A stretch of 64,000 bases of DNA, taken from the NCBI GenBank assembly GCA_002104985.1, contig MCGO01000035.1, positions 371,431-435,430 of the forward strand. Direction: 5' to 3'. This DNA is from Rhizoclosmatium globosum. Its lineage: Eukaryota; Chytridiomycota; Chytridiomycetes; Chytridiales; Chytriomycetaceae. Numbering within the stretch: position 1 is the first letter of the stretch; every line of letters starts with the position of its first letter. Made by a program: the position numbers and the translations under genes. Below are positions 52,273-62,499 of this stretch, one piece after another. The notes under the pieces were generated by a model. It saw only the letters and a program-made list of their open reading frames with translations. It searched no databases and was not told the origin of the DNA.

Positions 52273-52784
52273 TGCCTAGAAAGACGCCTAGAAAGACAAA
52301 TGTTATTATGAAAGGATTGTCAGTTTCAAGGTCTCGTGTTGGTCAGCAAGGAAGATGGTTATGGTACCACATTCAACATCTAGTGTCGATTGCTTTTTGT
52401 GCAGGAAGTCTGTTCAATGCAATAGACACTGTGACGATGTTGGCTGATGGCCTTATTGAGGGGGAATGGGAGTTCGAAGATTGGGCGAAGGTGCTCACAG
52501 AAGCAGGCTTTGAGGGAGGTTTTTGGGGAAGTACACAAATCCTCATACCTTACCTCTGGCTTGAGGGGTCAACTTTCACTTGGTGCAAAAATACATTTTT
52601 GCACCAAGTGAAAGTTGACCCTCTGAAGGATTTAATCAAAAATGCGGGGGACTTGAACCCTAACGTTTCCTCCCTCCAGTTCCTGACGCAAAATGTTTCA
52701 AGTCATATCGCAAGCGTCGCTGACTACATCCACACAAACAAACCACGTAGAAGTGTTTGCATGGTGTACAAAACCAGTTCCTAA
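52273..52784 (+). CDS. Unknown protein containing a long palindrome
   Basis: 170 aa from MPRKTPRKTNVIMKG. A basic N-terminus, a hydrophobic stretch (HLVSIAFCAGSLFNAIDTV), an acidic middle and no recognised domain. The segment encoded by the 26-bp inverted repeat (TFTWCKN then HQVKVDP) looks accidental, so part of the frame may have been created by a palindromic insertion. Function unknown; possibly not a gene. Confidence 0.4.
52567..52620. repeat. Near-perfect palindrome, 26-bp arms, 2-nt loop
   Basis: Left arm GGTCAACTTTCACTTGGTGC plus AAAAAT (52567-52592), loop AC, right arm ATTTTTGCACC and so on (52595-52620), the exact reverse complement. It extends further with one bulge (GAGG/CCTC). 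It would form a cruciform in DNA or a hairpin in RNA. Confidence 0.9.
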
Positions 52785-53148
52785 GAGTTTCAGAGCGGGG
52801 GATGGAGCGAGCGAGGCAGGAGAGACTGGGGGAGTTGTGGAATCACGTTGAAAGGGGAGATTGAAACGGGAGCCGAACCGAAAATTGTTTCATCTCCCCT
52901 TTTTTGGCGCGGAACTCTGTCTGGTATCGTCTCAGGCCGATGTTGGCTACCCCCCTCGGATCGACGTAGATCGGACACTGTAGCCGTATGTATACATGTG
53001 ATATCTACCTCTCCCGTGAATCTTACGGCGGGCGGACGCCCCCAAGAGACAGGGGAAGCCTGAAACTGCGTGTTTCAGGTTCAGTGGTGCGAGTTCACGA
53101 AACGGTTTCAGAAAATTTTCATTCCCCCCAGTTTCTTGCATCAAGAAT
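52785..53148. other. Upstream region of the secreted protein gene, with inverted repeats
   Basis: About 360 bases without a gene. Contains CCTGAAACTGCGTGTTTCAG (8-bp arms, ~53058) and a 13-bp inverted repeat GAATGAAAATTTT/AAAATTTTCATTC (~53114-53160) whose right arm covers the start codon of the next gene. Confidence 0.5.
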
Positions 53149-54059
53149 GAAAATTTTGACCAGTTGCATGTTCTCGCTCGTCGCCGCTTCCGCCCTTCTC
53201 TCTACTGTGTTTGCAGCAACGGCTGTCAGTGACACTTCCGCATGTGGAGGTATCCAACTTCCCACTGCTTCCTTCCTTTCGTCTGTAGTTGTCCCGATCC
53301 CATCGTTCCGTCCAACTGGCGGCATGAACGTTCAGTTCTACTTGTACTCCAAGTCCTTGATCCAAGGCCAAGACTTTTCTCTCTCTTGTGGTCGTTTGGC
53401 GAGTCGGCCAAGTCTTGCTGCTGGACAGTGTGTATTCACGGTCGACTTTACTGGATGTCCTACATCGTAAGGATTACCCCCATTTCTGATCATAACAACT
53501 TATTTCATAACCGGTAGAATCAAGGTCGTCACTTCCGCTCATCTTGGAGACTTTGTCAACAAATCCACGTCCCAGTTTGACCTCACGCTCGTGATAACTG
53601 GGTCCGCCAGCACAGACATTTCAGCAACACTTCAGAACATTCAAATCTCGCTTGGGGATTTGTTTGGAGGAGATTTCAATATCGACGTTGGCGATGGCAC
53701 TGGGTCTGGAAACGGTGGAACTGGAGGAACAGATTCTGCCGATTGTCGCGCCTGTGGTTCCGCTGACCACGACTTCTGCACGTGTTCCTGGTTTGCAAAC
53801 TACAACGAGTAATGGGTTTCAAGTTCCTGGTGCCACGACTACACGTATTATTGTACCTGTTGTGACTGTTACTGATGGTTATGGATCTGTTGTTACTATT
53901 CCACAAACTACTACTACGGCGGCTTCTACAAAGGTTATTACTGTTACTGATTCGATTGGAAAGCCGTATACTACTGTTGTGGTTCTTGACAGTTCGGCGG
54001 TTACAAAGGTTTCGGGTCTCGTTGGGTTGTTTGGTTGGGTTCTTTTTGCTTTGGTTTGA
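53149..54059 (+). CDS. Secreted, probably GPI-anchored surface protein, one frameshift
   Basis: ATG 53149: MKILTSCMFSLVAASALLST, VFA, a clear signal peptide. Intron ~53469-53518 (ATC/GTAAGG...GGTAG). The mature part has paired Cys (ACGG, SCGR, QCVF, GCP) and an Asp/Gly-rich stretch (NIDVGDGTGSGNGGTGG). Near 53715-53740 coding moves to another frame and continues as a Thr/Val-rich stalk (VTVTDGYGSVVTIPQTTTT) to a C-terminal hydrophobic tail (GLVGLFGWVLFALV), the pattern of a GPI-attachment signal. About 285 aa if the break is repaired. Cell-wall or zoospore-surface role inferred. Confidence 0.62.
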
Positions 54060-54314
54060 GTTTCTACGTGTTTTTAAGAGAATACAATTCTCTTTTTAAT
54101 TTATATTTGTTGTTAAAGGACTCTCTAATGTCTCCCAAAGGAAGAAGGCTGGGGACGGTTCCTTTTGTGACAGTTTCATTGTTTTCGTTGACCTCCTTTG
54201 CTCCTTTGTTTCAGAATTGCACTTCTTACTGATTTTTTGCACCCTCTTGATTGTACTTCGTATGATTTGTACCTTGTCATAAAAAGAAGCGATTTTAGGA
54301 TTCCATAGAAGAAA

Positions 54315-54869
54315 ATGAACTCTCTCGTTGTCGCCTCCACTGTCCTTGCCGACGATTCATGCCACGCCCCTTGTCTTCAACTTCAAAAGTTATGGCCAGC
54401 TGCCTTTCCGGATTTCAACGCTTGCGAGGACTCTGGCCGAGGCTTGACGGGTAATTTGGTAGTCATCAGCAGTGTGTTCAAGACTGGCGATGGAGCATAC
54501 AATCAATGGTGAGTTGCCGGGGCAGAGAATTGAAAAACTCGCGTCACAACACAGTGACTTTTCCAACAACCATCTGATTGGTTGGATTCAACCCAAATTT
54601 ACAAAGCCGATCCAGCATCCAATAGGAAATGGGCCTGTCTTTGTCCAGGTTCTGGTCTCAAGACAGGACAACGCTTGGGATATCCAAGTGGAAAGGCCTT
54701 CTTGACCGTTCAAGTTATGAAAGTTATGAATATGCTTGATCCTTTAGAGCCGTATTACCAGGATAATTGCACAATCGCAATCTTCTTGGAAGGTCAGCTA
54801 GTCCGGGCTAACGTTTCGGAAGAATGCGCACACAAAGCGTTTCAAGGGATGGGACTCTGTATTTAATTT
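54315..54869 (+). pseudogene. Secreted LRR-type protein, frameshifted
   Basis: Begins MNSLVVASTVLADDSCHAPC, a short signal and Cys cap, with LQKLWPAAFPDFNACEDSGRG as expected for the N-cap of plant/fungal-type secreted LRR proteins. Further on, INGELPGQRIEKLASQ and FSNNHLIGWIQP fit an LRR of the L-x-G-x-L/I-P class in another frame, then a third frame runs to 54866. Too broken to be functional as given. Its 3' end (54850-54880) is duplicated at 60650-60685. Confidence 0.5.
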
Positions 54870-55017
54870 ATTTGGTTTTATTGATTGTTTTATTGAGAAA
54901 GTTGAGGTGTTAAAATGAAAGTTTTACAAAAATCCGGCAGCAGTGAACGATATTTGGAGAATATTGAGATATTGAGATATTGAGAGAAAAAAAAGAAATA
55001 TATATACACTAGAGAAA

Positions 55018-55935
55018 TCAAAAATCAAGGTGATTTGACTTCCACCAAACACCCCATTCAAGAGAACTTTCCTGAAAGAGCTTTGTTAACCGTTTCTTAT
55101 TTCCAGAAAAAACTTGTTTAACTTTGTACAATTCACGTGAAAAATACTGTTTGCTCTTGTCAAAAGGAGAAATGTTTCTGATTCTCATGCGAACTGTATC
55201 CCCTATCTGCAGTGTTGATTTATTGACAGAATTTGAGTCCAATTTATTCACAACTATTTTTGTTTCTCCTGTACTTGATTTTAATGGAGTTGTGTTTGTT
55301 GAACTATGTATTGTAGTTGGTGGTCAACTTTGGCAAGACATCCACCCAAATCTGTCTCCCAATAATAGTTTGGTATTTATACAACATTTGTTTTAATGTT
55401 CACCAAGATCGCTCAATGACTCTATTTGACCAAAGGGACCCTCTTTTGAGAATATCTGCTTAATCTTCTTTTCATGCAGTAATTGCTGAAATTCTCCTAA
55501 GAATTCAGAACCATTATCAGTTTGAATGACTGAAATAGACAACTTGTTGTCATTAATTATTTTCTGTAATGCATTTGCTGCTGACATTGCATATTTTGTT
55601 TTTAATGGAACAGTATAAAGCATCTTTGTATGAACATCAATTAATCCAAATATGTAATTATAACCACAATCACGTGTTAAAGGTCCTGTAAGGTCAACTT
55701 GGAAGTTTCTCAAAGGTTTTGTTATTTGAACTGAATTTGTTGGTAACCTTGGACCTGGCCTGTGATGAATCTGCCAAACAGATTGTTGCTTCAACCACTC
55801 CATCAAGTCTCTCCTTGATGGGCAATCATTAGGGTATTTTTCTGTAAGAAATTGGTACAAACGGTCACGACCAAATAAGTTTTTTTCTTGAAAGTAAACA
55901 TGATTCAAGAGTTGTAGTTGTTTCTTGGTTAGCAT
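55018..55935 (-). pseudogene. rve (DDE) integrase, broken
   Basis: Minus strand from the ATG at 55935. N-terminal part resembles an HHCC-like region; the catalytic core is recognisable by LRNFQVDLTGPLTRDCGYNY (first Asp), LIDVHTKMLYTVPLKTKYAM and SVIQTDNGSEFLGEFQQLL (second Asp). A frameshift and a stop at ~55393-55430 disrupt the region where the catalytic Glu should be; downstream pieces resemble LKQMLYKYQTI and IWVDVLPKLTTNYN. From ~55251 an SH3/chromo-like C-terminal domain is readable (LQIGDTVRMRIRN, SRELYKVKQVF). Such integrases occur in Polintons, some large DNA viruses and retroelements; here it may be the integrase of the virus-like material nearby. Non-functional as read. Confidence 0.72.
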
Positions 55936-57055
55936 ATATATCCTGCAAAAAAAATAACACTAACATGTAACATTGGAGACACAGATTTCAAATAATGCAC
56001 AGCAAGTATGATTTTTACATTCAAACAATGCAGTTTTACCTTCATAGAACCTCATTTTGGGATAAAATTGTTTGACGACTGTGTGTTGACTATGGTATTC
56101 AATTGAGCTAGGAAAGCCCTATTCAAGTCAGACTTTGAAGCCCTCACCTGATTTGATTCTTGCATATTCCATAATTTATTGATACGTGAGAAGTAAGCAC
56201 CCAACTGATTAAAGTAGGAGTTTAGTTAAAAGCATAGATTTAACAATAAATAGAACCCTTTGTCAAATATATTCTTGTGGCCAAATCTGGCCTTAATATT
56301 ATCATAGTTTGGGAATGGCCAATTGACCAGTTTTTTGTCAATGAAAGCATTTGCCTTTGTGTGTAATTTGGTCAGAAAGGACAGGGATTGGGATGTTTTG
56401 TCAATGTAGCAATCAAAGCTATTGTGCTGATGATGGTTTAAACTTTGAAAACATGAGTCAGTTCTGTCAGTTATATGTATATTTTATTCTTCTAGTTATA
56501 TATAGTTAGTGGCATGATGTTTTCATAACTTGATCAAATTTAGTAGATAATTGATCCCAAGAAAAAAGCTCATGATAGTAATTTTCTGACAGTTTGAATA
56601 TTATCTTCAATAGTCTTTGTCAAAAGGTTATTATTTCAGTTGGTTGAGTTTTGAGATTGTGTTGTTCAAGTTCGGCCATCCTGTTGTTTCAACTTCTTGC
56701 CTTTAGGCTAAATACATGGGCACTTTATGCCCTGCATTAGAGGGCCTTTTGAAATGGTTCTGATTGTGAACAGGAGTATCCAGAAGAATAGATTGTGCTG
56801 ATTATACTTATCCACTTTGAGACTTGGCATGTTGGATTTTCCGCAAAGGAAATATATTCTTCATTTCTTTATTTGTACTAATCTAGATTAGCTCTTACTA
56901 CAGGCATTGTTTGAACAGTGCCTGTCTTTAAAACAACCCTAACAAAATTTGCTAAGAAGGTACTCTTCCAGTGGGGTAGTGACAGGCACGCGTATGCAGC
57001 CATTGCTCAGCATTAACAATTTGGCATAAAACATTGGGAAATACTTGGATGCCTT
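55936..57055. other. AT-rich region with copy D of the repeated element
   Basis: About 1.1 kb, strongly AT-rich. Apart from the repeated element at 55999-56070 no gene, RNA or repeat is supported on either strand. Confidence 0.45.
55999..56070 (+). promoter_or_regulatory. Repeated element, copy D
   Basis: Reads CAGCAAGTATGATTTTTAC, then CAAACAATGCAGTTTTACC and CATAGAACCTCATTTTGGG. Plus orientation, as is the D5 fragment 1.1 kb downstream. Diverged from copies A and B but nearly identical to copy C in its first 60 bp. Confidence 0.75.
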
Positions 57056-57139
57056 TTGTTGAAGGTTGTAAACGTTTTTGTTCTATTTCCTGGAAATTTG
57101 TATTTAGAAGGCCCTCTATACAGGGAGACTAGGGCTATG

Positions 57140-57487
57140 TTTACATTCTCCAAACTACTGCTCAAATATTTCCCAGTGTATAAAGCTGAAGGCTTGAAAC
57201 CAACGTCAAAAATGGATTGCTTCTCTGAGTTTGTTCGTTGTCAAGCTGACCCGGTTTGTCTCTGGGTTGGTGAACCTCTTGTTCAAACCGAATCCAACAT
57301 CCATTGTGATGTGTTGTTTAAAGACTTCAAGGAATGGTTTGACAGGGAGTGGAAATTGGAAAGGAAGGAGAAGATCAAATTTGACTCTTTTGGCAAATTC
57401 AACAGAAGGCTTGAGGTCTTGAATTTTCTTCTCAAACCAGTTTACGTTGTGGGGGCCACATCAAACAAGATTGGAAAGGTCCAGTAG
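57140..57487 (+). pseudogene. C-terminal fragment of a D5-like helicase
   Basis: Encodes SKLLLKYFPVYKAEGLKPTS, CQADPVCLWVGEPLVQTESN and LFKDFKEWFDREWKLERK. Its first ~60 bp match, at DNA level, the sequence just after the stop codon of the helicase at 62.6-63.85 kb (from CCAAACTACTGCTC to ACCAACGTCA), so it is the missing continuation of that gene in a second copy. In D5-family proteins this C-terminal region follows the SF3 helicase core. The fragment ends at ~57476, where a LINE remnant in the opposite orientation begins. Confidence 0.75.
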
Positions 57488-59349
57488 CACGGCGAATGAC
57501 TCCTTAACACTGCTGAGTATCTCATGTAGCACCATGACTTGATCAAGAGTGGACCTACCAGGCTGAAATCCAGCTTGAGCATCATCAAGAGTAGCAACAG
57601 CAATCTTGACAAGTTCAGGAAGGAGCAGTTATTCATAGAGCTGGTGTGCAGTACAGGTCAAGGCAATAGGGCGGTGCATGGCAATGTATTTGTCGGAACC
57701 CTTGTTCTTGTAAACTGGGACAATAGTAGCTTCCCTCCATTGAGAAGGGATAGTAGACGTTTCATGCACAAGAGTTAGGAACAGGGTAAGGACTCTCACC
57801 ATTGCATTGCCACCATAGTAGAGCAGTTCAGCAGGGATATGATCCGGGCCAGATGCTTTACCGAGTGGCAGTTTGCCTAGAGTTGCAGTGATGACTTGAA
57901 CTCAAAGACCTGAGCTGGAACTCCCTGTGGCACAGTCCGGCTGTTGGGTAGACCACCGAAAGTAGACTTGAAGTACTGGGCATGGATGTCAATCTCGTCT
58001 GGGTCCAGTTTGCAGCCAGCCTTGGTTTGTCTGGCTCGAGCGTTTTTGGTCATGTGCAGGAAAGCAGAAGCATTCTGGGGTTCAGCAAGGTTGTCGACAG
58101 CATCCTCAAAGAGTTTGGTGCGACGTTGCTTGAGGGATGCCCAGTAGTTGCGCTGATTCTGGGTGAGGGCCTTGGCTCTTGCCTGGATTTGAGCTGGTGT
58201 CAGATTAGGTGAGGGGTCAGTGATAGAGTCCTGAAGGTCCTTGACAGCATCCAAAATGGCATCTCTCTCATCCTTCAGCTCCTCAGTCCAGAAATCAGCA
58301 TGCAGGCGGCCATTGACGACAAGTTCTCCATTGGTTTGTTTGGCAGCAGATTCAATCCAGGTGATGACAGACCAAGCAGTGTTCACTTGATGCTGAATGT
58401 GGTTAGCTGGTTGCTGAGAACTACCATTCAAAGAGAGAGACTCATCTGTCCCAGTGGGGGACACACTAAGCAAATTATCACTTGGGCCACCATTTGAGTG
58501 GCCCCCTACTGTACGCTCAGGCTGACGCCTGACAGAATCCAGAGCCTGTTGCACGGTAGAAAGAACTTAGTGGGCTCCTACTGCTAGTGCAGCAGCGCAC
58601 TCCTCAAGCTTTGTTAGACTACGGACATTCCAGCGAGAGAAAGACTTGGTGGATTCATCAGGAGCGGCATCTGGGATTGAGAAGGTGGCGACGGGTCAAT
58701 GATCAGAGCCTCCAAGAGTCTCCAGTTCATGAACTCTCATAGAATCCACTGGGAAGTTGGACAGAACAACATCTGGGATTCCACAGCCAGAATTGCTGAA
58801 TGACGTCCACTTCCCCTCTTGAGGGAGCTGGATTTCAAGCTGAGAGTCCACAAGTTGATCAAGAAGATAGTGGCCACGTGGGTTGACAATTGAGTCTCCA
58901 GTGGCAGCACCAAGACGAGCATTCAAGTCACCAAACACGACACAGCGCTTAGTGAATCCCTCAGAGAGTTCCTCAGCCTTGTCGAGGAGCTCCCTGAGTT
59001 TGGTGTCGGGGCGAGATGGGGCAATATAGGCAGCCAAGAGGATAGTGTCATTGGCCAGAAGAGCAGTAAAGCAGTGTTCCTTGTCCTCATAGATCAAGCG
59101 AATACTGTTTTGGGCTGTGGAGTGTGATGCAAATGTCAGCAACCCACCAGAGCTGCGACGTCCACCTGAGATGTGGTTGAGGTTTTCAGTCATGAGGTTA
59201 GAAATATAGGGTCTGAAGGGTACTGAGGATTGAGGAGACAACTATGTTTCCAGAATAAAAGCTAGATTAATTTGCTGCTGATTGTTGAAGCGACGGATTT
59301 CTTCGGCCTTTCCCGCCAGGCCGTTTACATTTGAACCTACAACCTCCAT
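57480..59349 (-). mobile_element. Non-LTR retrotransposon (LINE) remnant: endonuclease plus partial RT
   Basis: On the minus strand, ATG 59349 opens MEVVGSNVNGLAGKAEEIRR, the N-terminus of an exonuclease/endonuclease domain; a stop near 59241 interrupts it, then GGLLTFASHS and CVVFGDLNARLGAATGD with the D-x-N of the family, and a GGSDH end. After a further stop or two comes a linker (FWTEELKDERDAILDAVKDL) and the start of the reverse transcriptase: GKASGPDHIPAELLYY, SQWREATIVPVYKNKG and QAGFQPGRSTLDQVM. The RT stops there, before the catalytic YxDD, at the junction with the D5 fragment. Loss of the 3' part is unlike ordinary 5' truncation, so a later rearrangement removed it. Confidence 0.82.
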
Positions 59350-59351
59350 CA

Positions 59352-59700
59352 AATTCCTAGATCTCTTTATCTCTCTACAAGATGAATCTCTCACTACTTG
59401 CTGCTACCAAAAAACCCTCAACACCTATACATCAGCAACTCCTCACATCATCCAAAGTCTCTCAAATAGGATTCATCAAAGGCGAACTCATTCGCTACAC
59501 TCGCATCTCTTCAACGACTACCTACTACTTCGCTCAATTTTCTGCCAATGACACATCAAACAAGGCTACACCCCAGCCTTCCACAAATAGATCACTTGCT
59601 ATATCAACTACAACAACAGAAACGAATATCTACAGCCGGAAAACGAAAGAAGATAAGTTTTGTAGATATTCCGTCGATTTTTAGCACAGAATTCCTGTGG
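59352..59700 (+). other. Possible retroelement-tail fragment
   Basis: Plus-strand pieces in two frames: SSKVSQIGFIKGELIRYTRI and LPQIDHLLYQLQQQKRIS. The G-F-I-K-G-E-L-I-R-Y segment resembles the region after the palm of some eukaryotic reverse transcriptases. Too short and broken for a firm call. Confidence 0.3.
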
Positions 59701-59981
59701 AATCCGAGTTCTGTCGAAATTCTGTCGGAACGATGCTTCTGTGGTGCACTTGTTCACTCTTTTGGCTTGCTTGAACGTATGTGAATCGGCTTGTATGAAT
59801 AGCATGAAGTAAATTCAGTTCCCAATCTCTCTTCCATTCAACTTGTTAACTCCGATCTGTATTCCACAGGCTTGCCGCATGTTCACGTTTACGTTTTTAA
59901 AAATGATGTATCTTTATTATGAGGCACAAGTGTTTCTATAATGAGGAATATGGAGGAAAAGGAATCTCGTCCGATACAGTT

Positions 59982-60242
59982 TTAACCACTTTGCCAGCTA
60001 CGTCCAATCCAGTTCCCAGCCGGAGAATAATCACAAACCAATACAACACACCACCCATCAGATCCATATGCTGTCGCGCAACCGATTTGAGAAGTAGTCG
60101 CCCATGCTACTTGAGTAGCGTGATTATATCCTTCCAATGGTTCACGAGCCCACCCATTAAATAGGCCTTGCATTGTTGCACTGCCACCACCTTGCATCGC
60201 AAGATTTTGTCCATACGAACCCATTCCACCATGCTCCAGCAT
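59982..60242 (-). pseudogene. CAP (SCP/PR-1) domain 3' fragment
   Basis: 86 codons on the minus strand. [14 protein letters not shown] (G-x-N box), [20 protein letters not shown] (CAP1-type G-H-x-T-Q equivalent with N-H-A-T-Q-V), [20 protein letters not shown] and SPAGNWIG (CAP2-type Y-x-P-x-G-N). The N-terminal half of the domain and any signal peptide are missing and nothing upstream supplies them. CAP proteins are usually secreted and bind sterols or lipids. A host gene fragment caught in the subtelomeric mosaic. Confidence 0.72.
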
Positions 60243-60436
60243 GCATCCTTTTACGTATTATTCAGATAAATCGAGGGCACAAAGAAAAAAGCGCAATTTA
60301 CCACGAGAAGCTATTAAAAATCCATCCATTTCAGAGGATTCCATAGACTCTGCATCCCTGGATTCTAATGAAGAATCATCATTAATGACCGTGTTATTGT
60401 CAAAATCTGGGCGTAATCTGTGGCAAATTACCTGTC

Positions 60437-60509
60437 ACAGCAAGTATGGTTTTTATGCTCAAACAATGCAGTTTTACCCTCATAGAACCTCATTTTGAGA
60501 TAAAATTGG
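60437..60509 (+). promoter_or_regulatory. Repeated element, copy C
   Basis: CAGCAAGTATGGTTTTTATG, then CAAACAATGCAGTTTTACCC and CATAGAACCTCATTTTGAG. Plus orientation, directly followed by a D5 C-terminal fragment. Confidence 0.78.
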
Positions 60510-60514
60510 AACCC

Positions 60515-60645
60515 TCCTGACTCAAGGAATGGTTTGACAAGGAGTGGAAATTTGGAAAGGAAATTCAACAGAAGGCTTGCATGAGGTCTTGAATTTTGTT
60601 CTCAAACCAGTTTACGTTGCGGGGGCCACATCAAACAAGATTGGA
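60515..60645 (+). pseudogene. Degraded D5-like C-terminal fragment
   Basis: DNA matches 57336-57475 with an internal deletion: AAGGAATGGTTTGAC, GGAGTGGAAATT, AATTCAACAGAAGGCTTG and CAAACCAGTTTACGTTG are shared. It ends at the same ATCAAACAAGATTGGAA as the 57.4-kb copy. Clearly a second, more damaged copy. Confidence 0.75.
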
Positions 60646-60729
60646 ATTCAAGGGAGGGGACTCTGTATTTAATTTATTTGGTTTTATTCAAACTTCCAGG
60701 TAAATTTCCTCTCATATGAAATTACTTAA

Positions 60730-62018
60730 TTGTCAGTAGACTATGTTGTTTGGAATGGCCAAAATGTTGACTTGCTCGTTGAAACATGTTTGAAGGCCAT
60801 CACCAAGTTTGAGTCTCATGAGATTGCTTCAAGACGAAAAGAAGATAACTGGAAGCAAGAATTTGGAGTCAACTCATGGAGCTCTGACAGTTTTGCGGTA
60901 TCAAGCCCTCTAAACAGCAAAGAAATCGAATTGTTGTCAGAGTGCATCCCCCATAATAAGTATTGGACGGAGCTTCAATTAAGTAAGTTTTGTTCAAAAG
61001 TGCCTATGTTCAGTAATACTTGAAATCACAAGAATTCAATCACGATGGGTTGATCATGAATCTTTTCATGAATCTTGGTGAAAATATGGCTCTCTGTGAG
61101 AGCTTGGTATCATTGGATCTTGGAGGCCAAAATTTGAGTGATGACGTTATTTCAAACTTGGCTATTGGTCTCAGTCATCGACGTTCTCGGTCTCTGCGGA
61201 AGATTAATTTGTGCAAAAATGACATCACCAATGAAGGAGTCAAGGTCCTATTTGAGGTGCTTCAAGTCATCCCTGTTGAGAACCTTAATTTGAGCTTCAA
61301 CAACTTTGACGATATTGGCTCGACCTGGATTTCTGCATCTCTCGAACACACTTCTTTAACAACTCTGAATATTTCAAACAACCAGTTTGTTTTCATCAAT
61401 ACAGAATCAATTATGGATTCAAAGGTTACAACATTGTATGTCGGATACACAGGTTGTTTGAAGGGTGACAAATACATGGAATCTTTGACTGCAGGAAAAT
61501 TGAAGTCGCTGTCAGTCGAGACATGCAATGTTTCTGAGCTTGGTATTCATCATCTCGAGACAAACTCTGTCTTACAAGAACTCGACTTGAGCGAAAACAC
61601 TCTGCTTCAAAGTCACAGTACTATGGCATGCTTGAGCAAATCATTGAGTGTGGGGGCGACATCATTGTGTGTCTTGCGTTTGAATGGCATTCCTTTGAAC
61701 GGAACTGGAGTTTTTGCAATGCTTGTTGCTGGAATCTTGGGTGGTGCCAGACTTAAAGAATTGTACATCAGAACCTGTTCTCTGAATTCTGATGTCTTCA
61801 ATGTTGCAGGGCCTCTTATATTTCAAATCAGCACATTGGATGTCTCTGGGAACCCGCTTGGACGTTGTGGTGTGGAACAACTTCACGGCGTGCTTGTTCA
61901 AGCACAAAAATACTTTGAACTCTCTGCATCAAACTGTGGAGTCCAAAATGAGGCTGTGTGCAATTTGTTTGCAAATATACCTACAGTCAGCTTGTGGGGT
62001 ATGGATCTGCAATTTTGA
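60730..62018 (+). CDS. LRR (RNI-like) protein, 5' end uncertain
   Basis: Exon 1 to 60982, intron 60983-61032 (GTAAGT...CACAAG), exon 2 to 62018. About 410 aa. Exon 2 holds ribonuclease-inhibitor-type leucine-rich repeats: LVSLDLGGQNLSDDVISNLA, LRKINLCKNDITNEGVKVL, VENLNLSFNNFDDIG, LTTLNISNNQF, LQELDLSENTL, LCVLRLNGIPLNGTG and ISTLDVSGNPLGRCG. No signal peptide or TM, no NACHT or F-box seen. No in-frame ATG is found in exon 1 after the mosaic junction, so the true start was lost or lies in an upstream exon. Protein-protein interaction role, otherwise unknown. Confidence 0.7.
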
Positions 62019-62499
62019 CCTTCTGTGTCAACCTATATCTTAACATTTATCAATAAAACAAATTTGACTATTATTATTTACTGATGTTTCCAAGATAATC
62101 ATGCCGTTATTAGAAAACAAGTGTGGAGAGGGAATGCAAGTAAAACAAGAGAGCGCAACAAGTGTTTTAATGCAAAGGAAGTTTGTGTGGGCTCATGGAA
62201 GGGAGGGGGGCGAGTGTTGCGAGAGGGAGACGTATTTACCTTGCGTTTCTGTGATGTTTTTCGCAGTGTTTTTCGCTTTCAATTTCTCTTTGTTCTCTTC
62301 ATCATTCCTTTTGCATCCGATTGACATTGCTTCGAATGCGCGAAAGAGGAAATGAGCAAGACTTCTGTCACATCCATCGCATTGAAATAATAATCATCAC
62401 ATATGACAAATAACACAAAACAACAACCTTAAACATCATATAGTTTAGTGATCAGTGTTGATAAGTGATGTGAACACATCGTGTTACTGGCCTATGACA
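62019..62499. other. Intergenic, no supported gene
   Basis: About 480 bases between the LRR gene and copy A of the repeated element. Short ORFs without domain or homology; TTTAACATTTATCAATAAAA near 62041 is a likely poly(A) region. Confidence 0.4.

Larger units (their letters stand above)
60243..60729. other. Mosaic junction region
   Basis: About 490 bases with no intact gene: copy C of the repeated element (60437-60509), then a degraded D5 C-terminal fragment (60515-60645), then a piece matching the 3' end of the LRR gene at 54.85 kb (60650-60685), then unknown sequence leading into the next LRR gene. Confidence 0.6.

Noticed and set aside
62101..62355. ORF with hydrophobic C-terminus as a small membrane protein
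   Set aside because: Two frames are open over the same stretch, no homology and low codon regularity; probably chance.
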